The translations under genes were made by a program, and so were the position numbers. The notes under the pieces were generated by a model, which saw nothing but the letters and a program-made list of their open reading frames with translations, made no database searches and was not told the origin of the DNA. A stretch of 64,000 nucleotides of DNA. It comes from Sipunculus nudus. Its lineage: Eukaryota; Annelida; Sipuncula; Golfingiida; Sipunculidae. Positions within the stretch are counted from its first letter, which is position 1. Every line of letters starts with the position of its first letter. The stretch covers positions 58,834,386-58,898,385 of the forward strand of contig CM049322.1 in assembly GCA_026874595.1 (NCBI GenBank), written 5' to 3'. Below, in pieces: positions 46,101-56,831 of this stretch.

Positions 46101-49100
46101 GTATTTTCTTTCATGGCATTTGTTTTGATTCCTTCTCTTTACACCTGTATTTACTTTAGCTTTTGATTAATTACAGGTAACCTTTAACACCTGTACAGAT
46201 ACTCTTGATACTCTTGGTATATATTTATTTTAACTGCTCCACATAGGCCTAGTCACTTACACTGTTTTCTTAACTACTTAAACTTATAGAAAATTATAGT
46301 AAATTTTGCTTCAAGGTTCCCTTTCAATCATATCTTTTGAAATTTTTCTGCCATATCATGGCATACTCCAGTTGTATAGGGTTTCATGACTCCATTTATT
46401 ATTCTAAACTTGTTAGAAGTATGTTATCTGATAAGTAATTATCATTCTGTCCATCTGTAGATTCTGGTATCTCATTGGCCAATGACCATCAGTTGATTCT
46501 GATATCTCATTGGTCAGTTTTCCCGATTCTACCATTATTATTATGTAATCTCATATTTGATTGGTCAGTTTATGCATCATCTGTGGAAAAGCAACCACTT
46601 GATCCTTGTTGTTTATGTTAAGATTGATTGGTCTGTGAATTTGACAAAGTGATCCCCCTCCCCCAGGGTCATTGTACCCTTCACACAATCAGACATAATG
46701 TAATTAGACCATTTGATTTCTGGTCTCTACATACTCTGGTCACGTGACCAGCTAGAAATCTGCATTCTAAGGAATTCAAGCCTTTGCCGTGTGGGGTCCC
46801 TATCGTGGAATGCTCCCTAACCCGTGTTTGCATTCACTTATTCGGCCCATATTCCTAGTTCAATATGTGCACAAGTGACTTTACATTTGTGAATATTCCA
46901 TGAAGAGCCACACCAAAATCTAATCGATTCTTCATTGTCCCATTCCCGAAATGACCTGAAATATTTCATGAGATTTCGTTCTTAATTGCGTGGGTTATGT
47001 AACACAAACACACACGCGAACGGGGATGAACGCATACCCTCCCAGAGGGGGCAATGATATGGACCTCAATATCTTTTACATGTTTTTATAGCAGCGTAAG
47101 ATGCAGCATCAATGGTATTAGTTTGTCTGAGGTCATGGTCAGAGGTTGTACGTGGTCCACTGCAAAGGTCAGAGGTCCCTGGGTACAATCAGGTCACGGT
47201 GTTAGGTTATTGCTATGTTATTGGGATTCAAAGATACAACTGATTTTGTTTTAGTTGTGTATTTAGGTTTTTGCGTGTCAGGGATTCTGTCAGTAATACT
47301 CTTTTCACGAAGGGCTTTCAGATTAGTATGTTCACAACTGTTTGAGTTACTGTTAAACTTTCTTTATAGGAGCATGCAGACCAGACGGGCCTAATTTACA
47401 TATTTAATGACATGTTATGTTAATACATAGGGTGTGTACTCCATAACTATTCAGGGTCATGATTTAAATTATAAATATACTGTAAAACTGATTATAATGT
47501 GCACTTCATGAATATTCAGTTTAATTAAAAAAAGGTGATGAATATTTATTACAAATTATAACTAATATATATGTACCTGAAAGCAGTTAATGGCTACATG
47601 ATAGTTTGAAGAATGTGTAACTGAGTAGTTTAATAGGTCTGTATACTCAACATATTATTTATCTGTAAGCTAAATGTGCTTAATTGAATTTCATCTTAGT
47701 AATATATATTACTTTACATTCATTCTGATCTGTTATATAAGTCATGCATATTTAATATGTTTGTTTAGTCACGTGATCTTCACATTTCAGGTATGTTATA
47801 ACCATAGGCTCTATCCTTTATATACATGTATTTAAAGTTGATGTATCTATAGCGAGCAAGGCTCATTACAATTAGGTGCATATATAATCATAAACATTTA
47901 CAGATAGAATAGTATACTAATATATATTATATGATATGCTTCTAATGCATTACGTATTTTAATCTTATATATACTTAGGCCTAATGTATGTAAATATTTG
48001 GGCTGGAGACCATTAACTGCTATGATGCAGATATATTAATTTATAGCCGATCAATGCAAGTTACCCATCTTTGAGGTGAAAGGTCACTGTATGCTAATCG
48101 TCTTCAAATGTCGGAGGTCATCGCATGCTCGTGGTCTTGAGAAATGGTCTCACATAAATAGGTAACAGAGAGAGGTTCGTACAGGGTCACTGACAGAGGC
48201 GACGACATGGCCCTGTTTCATTCACAGTAAAAAAGTGTCCATTTAGTATGCAGGTTTATTCAAGCAAATTTCAGGTAAAATTATTGAACTACATCGTGAT
48301 ATAACCAGCTTTTTTCAGTCAGAGTAGTGGGTCCGTCAGTGTCTTTGTGGTACATAATCACACGTAGCGGTTACTTTTTTTTTAGGTAAACTTTTTGGAC
48401 ACCTCCCAATCGGGATAAGAATGTTCCGTCTTTTGGTGTATCTCTCTGTATGAAGCTATTTTCGGCAAATTAATATTTTACAATGTCTTTATCAAAGGGA
48501 ATTTTGTGATCCGCTAATATGTCAGTTAGGATCAAATCATATATGAATCCTCCTAAATTTAACGTTAAAGTCAATATTTGCATTTCCCATAAACTTACGC
48601 TTATCTCATTTAGAATGATAAGGCAAAAGAGTGGTTTGATTTTTTACACCATTGCCATTTTAGAAGGTTTGAAAATCTTAATATATGTTTATATTTTAGT
48701 GTTCACAAGGCATAGAAAATAGTATACAAAATTACATTTGCCAAGCGTTGCCACAGAACGGTAATATATTATGTTTTTAGATCTTAGCTTCAAAATGTAC
48801 ATTCAGGAGCCGATTTTGCTTTTGACAGATATGCTATGATTCAATTTTTTTTCTCCCAGGAATAAGGCATTGCATCAATTTTATTGTAAATAATATAAAT
48901 AATGCTAATATTCATATTATTTATCCAAAACTATAATTGTCGCTGCCCATGCGACGTTATTTGTCATGTCGTGCGCGTGCGAAAACGGCTGTTTTATAAT
49001 ATACTTTAGAATAGCAGACCATCTGAAACTGATGTTAAAAAAAAGAATAAAATCTTTATCCGTTTGATGCCAGTAAAAAGACAAGCAGAGTTTTATTAAT

Positions 49101-49775
49101 ATTTGTAAAAATTTCCATACAGATTTTCTTAAACTTTGATCCCGTTTCACTGAAATATTTTTGGTATTGTTGACATCCATTTTGTATCTTTAAGTTGATT
49201 TTTTTAGCGCGAGAGGGCGACACATAATACACATTTTAGAAAAATGATATCGACTTGCACAACTATCAGGATCATTATTTTAGTAATTTTATTAAAGAAA
49301 AGGTGAAAAAAAAAAATACCTAGAGAGAGTGAGAAAACCTGCATAGTTTGAGAACATATCACGTGGACTGGGTATAATATAGCGGGCTGTGTTTTAATAG
49401 TGATAGTCAGATATATTGTGATAAATTATTTGCAAGTGATCTGAATTAAATTCTTGTTTAACTTAAGATTTCGATAATTTTGATGCTAACGTATGTGGCG
49501 GTTAAGTGGTTTGGGTTGCGTTAATATTACGGATAGCGAACTTTTTTTATTTGTTTTAATATTTCAGGTGTATATAGTTATCATAACATTAAAATTTTGA
49601 GAAATAGGCACAGCTAGCTATATGAAATAAGTAAAATCATGTTTGACAATTGAGTTTTTCATGAAAATCTAATTTGTTCAGTTTCTTCATGATTTATTTT
49701 TGTCTTGCCAGTGCTTATATATCATATGAGTGATGAGTGAATATATTGTTGATATACGAGTATATAAATAAATAA

Positions 49776-49822
<47 letters not shown>

Positions 49823-50721
49823 AATAAATATTACTATGATCCTTGCCTGACTATTATTGAACTGTAGCAGCACATACTGTAGTAACATCTTATTGTATCA
49901 AAATTTGTATTTCCGTACGTCTGGTAAATAAATAAACTTCAGGTCTGCAGAAACTGATTTCTTTTGTTTTGATTTGTTGTGATACAGATACTGTCTGGTT
50001 TGGTGTAGCTTAGATAGCTGAGCGGAGAACGGAAGTAAACATTCCATAAAATGATATGATTGGGGATTTTGTGCTCAGTTTACAAAGTGTATTATACGTT
50101 GACCTTGATAATTCAACTTCATAACACTTCTTAGAATGAAAAGGATACTTCCAATGGAAGATGAATAAATTAATCCATGTCTGTAAATTGCATCGTTGTC
50201 TTAATGCTGGATGTCCTCGTGTCCGCTTTGTGATTTCAACATGATGCTTAAGGATTAAAATGAATGTATGCAAGCAAATTTTTAAAGGGTAATGATGGGA
50301 TTTTTTATCGGTTAAATTTTGGGAACATTGTGTCTAAGACCATATTCCTTAATGAAACTTCAGAAAAGATCTCTTTTACACTTATGGATAAGTTATTATT
50401 GATACAAAAAGGTTAAATATTAAGTTAATCCATGTTATAAACACATACATATATACTAACCTATTACCCGTTCTTAAGTATGGGCAGGTCCGTGCGTCCT
50501 TGCAAAGGGCTGTTTTTCCCCGCCGGATACATAAGGCGTAGTTTCTGATAGAAGATTCTTTCTGATTACCTTCAAAATGATCAGATTCCTCAGGATGAAA
50601 GGGGAAATATGGGAAAAGACCCCCTTAGGATCTATTTTGACACTGCTCATAGACAAACACGGGCATTTCCCGAGGCTTGGCCATAGAGGGGCAGGGAGTC
50701 GAAGATAGGTGCCCCTCGGTT
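43125..50721. other. 3' UTR and downstream flank of the ABCG gene; no gene recognised
   Basis: Several AATAAA strings (44921-44926, about 45028, 45485-45490) could be polyadenylation signals, but none can be chosen from sequence. Near the stop are AGGTCA-type direct repeats (43205-43217, and 43394-43424 as a tandem duplicate). A (TA)n tract occupies about 49780-49820. Three ATTGG motifs in a small repeat lie at 46470-46565. No open frame has splice support or recognisable similarity. Confidence 0.55.
49778..49821. repeat. (TA)n microsatellite
   Basis: An uninterrupted TA run of about 20 units is flanked by AAATAAATAAAT on the left and TTTAAATAAATA on the right. Confidence 0.95.
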
Positions 50722-51857
50722 AATTGTATCCGCCAACACGAAAGTTTTGCGGATACTGTTTTTGACCGGGTTCCGCCGCCACGTTCGTTTCCGGAGAACT
50801 CCTCTGAGACTACTAGACAGATTTTCCCGAGCTTACACCAATTATCGGGTCACATGTGAACTGGTGCCTAACCAATTGGCGTTGACCTCTGACCTTTCCT
50901 CTCTGCCCAGCGTCCATTTGTTTCCACACATAAACCCACATATCTCGGGAGCCGTTTGACCGATCAGGAATTTTTTTTGTACAAATGTTGCCCTTGGATT
51001 GCTTTATAACATACACTAAAAGTTGGTGGCGCCACCTGCAACCATGTTTGAATAGTGTCCATCTGTTCGTCTGCCTTGGGTTAAAATCACTCTGCAGTGG
51101 TTTGAATAATTCACCAGAAATTCGGCAAGCGTATACATCCTGGATAGCTTTCTTGATTTTATGACAGGTGGCGCCACCTACATTCACGTTAACGCTGCAG
51201 AAATAGAAGCTCATATCTCGGGAACCGTTTGACCGATTGGGCCAAAATGTTGCATGTGTATAGATCTCACTTAGCTGTTTATCATACACAAAATTGGAGG
51301 GACCACTATTTTTGCACAGCGTCCGTCTGTTTTTCTGCCGTGGGCTAAAATCACTCATATCTCAGTAGTTGTTTGACTTATCTGCCTAAAATTTTGCGTG
51401 TTTATACATCTTGGATAGCTTTCTCGATTTTTTGGCAGGTGGCGCCACCTACATTTATGTTAAGGCTGCAGACATTCAGGCTAAAATCTCAGGACTGGTT
51501 GGACATATCCCCCTGAACACACAGCTCTTAATCTTATACAAAATTGGTGGCGCCACCTGCCACCAATTTTGCACAAGTCCATCTGTTTGTCTCATGTAGG
51601 ATAAAATCACTCCTATACATGTAGTGGTTAGACTAACCTGCCTTTAATTTTGCATATATATACAACTGGGACAGCTCTCTGGATTTTGTGGTAGGTGGCG
51701 CTACCTACATACACTTTTCGGCTGGAGACATCCATGCTAACATGCAACACACCTCACTCTTTTTCCCCTTGCCACTCAATATATGCTTCACTTCACCCGT
51801 TCCACTCTGATTTTGGCGGATACACGTAGTCGCTTGTCGACTACCCGTATTCTAGTT
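50722..51857 (+). mobile_element. E3c: Helitron-like element
   Basis: It begins TAATTGTATCCGCCAACACG with the hairpin AAGTTTTGCGGATAC and ends with TTTTGGCGGATAC, GTAGTCG-CTTGT-CGACTAC and CCGTATTCTAGTT. The body has about two diverged 280-bp units with four palindromic GGTGGCGCCACC sites. It has no coding capacity. It lies between the transporter and the protease gene. Confidence 0.78.
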
Positions 51858-53649
51858 ATAAATACGGTATAGATTCTTTGGCATTGTATGAGCAAAAGCA
51901 TTTATTACTTTTAAAAATTTATTACTTTTACTTTCTTTTGAAAAGCCTATTTAGACATGTATTTTTTTCTGATCTGTTCGTGCAACTTCAACAGAGAACT
52001 TTTGAGATAGAGCAGAAGATAACCGTTTGTCACAAACACACTCACACATAAGAGTCCAGGACCTCGAGACCGAGACGTGAATATTTTAAATAATGTTATA
52101 TGATTCGTTTCAAATAAACATAGGGGGGTGATATACAAGTTAACCTTCAGTGGTTGTCTTACAGTTTTGACTTTATTATTGTGTAAATCTAGCTGTGGAG
52201 TGACGTAGGTCTGCAGACCGTCATGATCTCTGTTTTCGACTTTTTTTTCGGGTACAATTTTGAAGCTCCTTATTCAGTCTTGCAAATGGTCAAGATTTCT
52301 GTTTTGGTCCCGAATACGAGATTATTTAAAGGTTTATAGAGCATCCATTATAAAATGTGCATACGTTTAAACTCTTCACATTTTTATTTCCTCAACAATA
52401 GACGTCCAAGCTACTTGGTTATTTGACTAAATTCTGGTAGAAATGTAACACGGACTTATCTTATGAATAATATATATGGGTGTTGATGACGGTTGGGTAA
52501 ACATTTACATGTATATGTGGTATCGAATCCTCTGGTTTCTGTCCTGGCCGTAGATACCAAGGTTCTGAATTGGCGGGCCGCACTACACCTCTGACTGTTC
52601 TCCTGCTGTTATCTGCGGGCGAGGCCGCAGTGGTACCAAGAAGGTTCCTCCGGATTCTACTTCAAATATATAAGGGTTTAATCGCCATCAGACTCTCTCC
52701 CCAGATAAATTCCCACCTTTTTCGTGTCCTCCGAGGTCTGTCCTTTGTATTTCCTCACCCCTATAGTTGAGTACAAACTATTAAAGCGCGGTCGTTCCAT
52801 AGTCGTGTGTAGGAATTGGGTATATATCTGAAATTGTAAATTATAGGGACGGGGTTGCCTTGGGACGGGTCTACCGGTTATTTTTTACTTACTTTGCAGA
52901 GGGTGCGTCACGAGTGTTTATATGTGTCCGTGCCTGTGTCGGCGCTCATTAAAGGTGCATGTCCTTTGTTTATATATATGAAAAGAATTTCACAAGAATA
53001 TGATTTTGTATTTATTTTATTAACACTAAGAAAACATTTACTTACATTATAACTGTACAAGATTTTCATTAGGTAAGGCGCTCTTGACAGAGATGTATGT
53101 ACATACCCTACTTAACTACATAAATACAAAAAAAAAACAGATTAAGCACAAAACATCCTTCATCCGTACTCTATACACCCAATTACAAGCATTCATATAT
53201 TTTACCAATTTTAGCAAATCACTTATTATACCTGCATATATCTACTATAAGTACGTCATTGAATTTGTAACTTACTGTAAAACATATCATTTCATAAAAT
53301 TATTCATAATAAGCACATGATGTATGTTTGTGTTTGTGGTGGGTTTGTGTGTGTAGGTGTTAATTTGTAGTCATATATAGTTGTAGCACTCGACAGATTC
53401 TACTTAAATAAACCATGTGTGAAACTTAGCTCAAATCTGATTCCCCCAGAGAATCCAGGTTCTAGCTCTTAAATTTCAAACTAAATTAGCTTATTCATTA
53501 ATTCTGTATATTTACTTAATACACTTAACGAAACCCTCTGACTTGTATATCTTCAGTATTGTGAAATAAGTCACATATCAGTACCATGTTTACCAAGAGT
53601 TCATCACTGTTTCCAACAGTCCAAAGCGTCCCTTGACTTTGTATATTTT
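51858..53649. other. Intergenic; presumably includes the 3' UTR of the - strand protease gene
   Basis: No gene was recognised. On the - strand an AATAAA at 53016-53011 is a possible polyadenylation signal for the protease gene, giving a 3' UTR of about 0.63 kb, but this is weak. A GC-richer patch at 52530-52700 has a short open frame without an ATG and is not supported as a gene. Confidence 0.5.
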
Positions 53650-55377
53650 TTATACGTTAACAAAAGTCTCTTCACCTTTTTGGGATATACCATCTTGAAC
53701 TGGCTCTGGTTCCTCCAGGCACGTGACGTTGGCGTCAAAATCCACCATCCAGGGGTAGAGAAGACGCTCCTGGCTTGTTACAGGGATTGAAAATGCCGGG
53801 GTCTTGGAGGCGTAAGGTTCTACTTTATATGAAGAGAACTCCGCACTATACTTGTGTTTCTCAGCGTCGATCCATTCCATGTGTGACGTCACACGAGTGT
53901 ACACACCAGGTTTCTTGGCTTCACCACAGTTGGATCCCCAGCTTGTGATGCCCTGCAAGAACCAGTGGTTTCCAGATTTACACACCAGGGGGCCTCCGGA
54001 GTCGCCTTTACAACTGTCCTTGCCGCCTTCAGCGTAGCCCGCACACAGCATGTCGTCTTTGATGTCTTCGCCGTAGTAGTCGCGTCGACTACACGTTTCC
54101 CGGCTCAGTATCGGCACCGCTACTTCCTGTAGGATACGGTTATTTCCGGTTCCTTTGGTACTTCCCCATCCGGTTGTCGTGCACATGGTCTGAGCGGGAA
54201 ACTCGATATCAGTCAAACACACGGCCGAAACAGCTTGGTTAAACTGAATAGCTGGCTCAACCAGTAATAACGCGATATCGTTGCCATAGTTACTATCCTT
54301 TTTACCATCCCTAGGTATGATCAGGGTAACCGAGTGGGATTTTTCAGTGGCCTCTCTGGCACCCCGGTCGTGTTCGCCGACGATGACCCTGAAAAACCTG
54401 GCTGATAATACACGACTTCCGCGCATGACGCAATGAGCAGCCGTCAGCACGAAACGTTCACTGATGATGGTGGCGCCACATACGTGACCCCCGGCGAACT
54501 GTAAACTAGCCTGCCACGGCCAACTGTGACGTTTCGCTGGTTCCCCTCCCATTATAAGCGTGTGCAGAGAATGTACCGACGATTTTCCGCAGGTGGCGCC
54601 AGGCGCGGCCGTAGGCAGTACCGGTTTCGGGGTTGGCGCCGGTTCATTGGCTAGGGATTCGATGACGTAGGAAGCGCGAAAACCTTTGCTGGTATCGGAG
54701 CGATCGGAGTAGAACACCACGTACATAGAGTTTCTGGTAGATTTGATCTGATCTGGGATTTTTTTGCCGCAGAAAGAACCGAGGAATGGCGACCTTACGG
54801 ACGGTCCATCGTAGATCTCCACAGCGTCCGTCATGCACTCCTCATCTTCTTCTACTTGAAAATCATGAAAAGTTAAAACGATTTTCTCACCAGATCTCAC
54901 GCGAATCCTCCACCCACACAGCGCCTGGTTTGGGTAATTTATTGGGAACCGTGGACTGGATATTGTGCCTCTGTCTGCCGTCCGCTCGGCGTCTTTGTAT
55001 TTGCAACCATCCCAATGTACAGGAACAAACGGCGTGCGCTCACTGTACAAAGCGTCATCGGTCTCTTCTGGTTCTCCCATCAGTGGCTGGAACATGTCTT
55101 CGGTAGCCTCGTTTTCATCACGGGGTTCACCTAATGGTTCTTCAAATGATACACGAAATGCGTCATCTGTAGCCTCGCTTTCATCATCAGGACCGGCGTC
55201 TGGTGCTACGAGCGGTTCATGAAATGTTTCCTCACTCTCAGGTTCAGCGAATTGTCCGACAAATGATTCAAACTCTGCTTCGGTTGCCGCTCTTGATACA
55301 AGAACGGATAATACGAAGCACACCGCGTACCACATAACTTGGTTACATCTGCAGAGTCGTTTTTCACGTGACGTCAT
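53650..55377 (-). CDS. Secreted CUB-trypsin-fold serine protease, intronless
   Basis: The 575-residue frame starts at ATG 55377. A second ATG at 55335 (residue 15) would start directly at the hydrophobic signal WYAVCFVLSVLVS, so either is possible. Residues 32-120 form an acidic Glu/Asp-rich segment. A CUB domain with four cysteines spans about 125-237, then a Pro/Ala linker. An S1A protease domain runs from IMGG (275) to about 502, with His315 (LTAAHC), Asp367 (NDIALL) and Ser460 (GDSGGP). Asp454 six residues before the serine predicts cleavage after Arg/Lys. The linker cysteine (264) can tether the propeptide after activation. A 70-residue tail follows. The residue before IMGG is Leu rather than the usual Arg/Lys. 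CUB-S1 proteins of this layout resemble ovochymase-like proteases; the substrate is unknown. Confidence 0.93.
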   Translation of the reverse strand: MTSREKRLCRCNQVMWYAVCFVLSVLVSRAATEAEFESFVGQFAEPESEETFHEPLVAPDAGPDDESEATDDAFRVSFEEPLGEPRDENEATEDMFQPLMGEPEETDDALYSERTPFVPVHWDGCKYKDAERTADRGTISSPRFPINYPNQALCGWRIRVRSGEKIVLTFHDFQVEEDEECMTDAVEIYDGPSVRSPFLGSFCGKKIPDQIKSTRNSMYVVFYSDRSDTSKGFRASYVIESLANEPAPTPKPVLPTAAPGATCGKSSVHSLHTLIMGGEPAKRHSWPWQASLQFAGGHVCGATIISERFVLTAAHCVMRGSRVLSARFFRVIVGEHDRGAREATEKSHSVTLIIPRDGKKDSNYGNDIALLLVEPAIQFNQAVSAVCLTDIEFPAQTMCTTTGWGSTKGTGNNRILQEVAVPILSRETCSRRDYYGEDIKDDMLCAGYAEGGKDSCKGDSGGPLVCKSGNHWFLQGITSWGSNCGEAKKPGVYTRVTSHMEWIDAEKHKYSAEFSSYKVEPYASKTPAFSIPVTSQERLLYPWMVDFDANVTCLEEPEPVQDGISQKGEETFVNV

Positions 55378-55431
55378 ATTGGTCTTGATGTGCTGCTTGT
55401 CTTGTGGTGGTGAACTCTGAAGTTCTGCTGG

Positions 55432-55468
55432 GAACTGATGAATCAAGGATAAGCCTCGCCTATTTATG
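55432..55468 (-). promoter_or_regulatory. TATA box plus initiator of the protease gene
   Basis: On the - strand ATAAATA at 55467-55461 is followed by TCAGTTCC at 55438-55431, an initiator-like sequence whose A (55436) lies about 30 nt after the TATA box. Transcription from there would give a 5' leader of about 58 nt before the ATG at 55377. The placement supports the ATG choice over upstream in-frame codons. Confidence 0.6.
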
Positions 55469-55612
55469 CACAGACTTGTTGATGAGTGGTCACTTCAATA
55501 TACACCTTAGTGATGGTTGTTAATAAATAATTAACGATCTTAATTAGTGTCATGTTTAACTCACTTGTGACATTTCTCGCAACTGTCATCCGCTTGGATT
55601 AATTACCGCTTA

Positions 55613-55665
55613 TAATTGTATCCGCCAAAACGAAGTTTTGCGGATACTATGTTTTTGACCGGGTT

Positions 55666-55708
<43 letters not shown>

Positions 55709-56831
55709 GTTCGTTTCCGGAGAACTCCTCTGAGACTACTGGACAGATTTTTCCGAAACTTACACAAATTATCGGGTCACATGTGAACTGGTGCCTAACC
55801 AAGTGACCTTGACCTCTGACCTTTCGTCTCTGCCCAGCGTCCGTTTGTGCGTCTGTTTCCACACATAAACCCATATATCTCGGGAACCGTTTGACCGATC
55901 CGGAAAAAAATTTTACACAAATGTAGCCCTGGGAAAGCTTTATAACATACACAACAAAAGGTGGCGCCACCTGCAACCATGTTTGCACAGTGTCCATCTG
56001 TTCATCTGCCTGGGGTTAAAATCACTCATATCTCTGCAGTGATTTGACTAATTCACCTAAAATTCGGCATGCATATACATCCTAGATAGCTTTCTCGATT
56101 TTGTGACAGGTGGCGCCACCTACATTCACGTTAACGCTCCACACATAATCCCATATATCTCGGGAACCGTTTGACCGATCCGGAAAAAAATTTTACACAA
56201 ATGTAGCCCTGGGATAGCTTTATTACATACACAACAAAAGGTGGCGCCACCTGCAACCATGTTTGCACAGTGTCTATTTGTTCATCTGCCTGGGGTTAAA
56301 ATCACTCATATCTCTGTAGTGGTTTGACTAATTCACCTAAAATTCGGCATGTGTATACATCCTAGATAGCTTTCTTGATTTTATGACAGGTGGCGCCACC
56401 TACATTCACGTTAACACTCCACACATAAATCCATATATCTCAGGAACCGTTTGACCGATCCGGAAAAATTTTTTACACAAATGTAGCCCTGGGATAGCTT
56501 TATAACATACACAACAAAAGGTGGCGCCACCTGCAACCATGTTTGCACAGCGTCCATTTGTTAATCTGCCTGGGGTTAAAATCACTCATATCTCTGCAGT
56601 GGTTTGACTAATTCACCTAAAATTCGGCATGTGTATATATCTTGGATAGTTTCTCGTTCAAATAACAGGTGGCGCCACCTACAATCATGTTTATGTGGCA
56701 GAGATCCATTCTACTATTTAACACATGTAACTCTATATCCCCTTGCCACTCAATCAATGCCTCACTTCACCCGTCCTTCTCTGATTTTGGCGGATACACG
56801 TAGTCGCTTGTCGACTACCCGTATTCTAGTT
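55613..56831 (+). mobile_element. E3d: Helitron-like element with expanded GCC tract
   Basis: The first 250 bp are nearly identical to E3b apart from a GCC tract of about 13-14 units (about 55666-55708), which has only about 4 units in E3b. The 280-bp units and the 3' end (TTTTGGCGGATAC, hairpin, CTAGTT) also closely match E3b. It begins about 150 bp upstream of the protease TATA box. The close similarity suggests recent mobility or conversion. Confidence 0.8.

Noticed and set aside
46430-46570. Cluster of CCAAT-type motifs as a promoter
   Set aside because: The motifs belong to a small local duplication, and no gene follows on either strand nearby.
52570-52770. GC-richer frame with a leucine-rich start resembling a signal peptide
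   Set aside because: No ATG, no splice sites that connect it to anything, and no recognisable domain.
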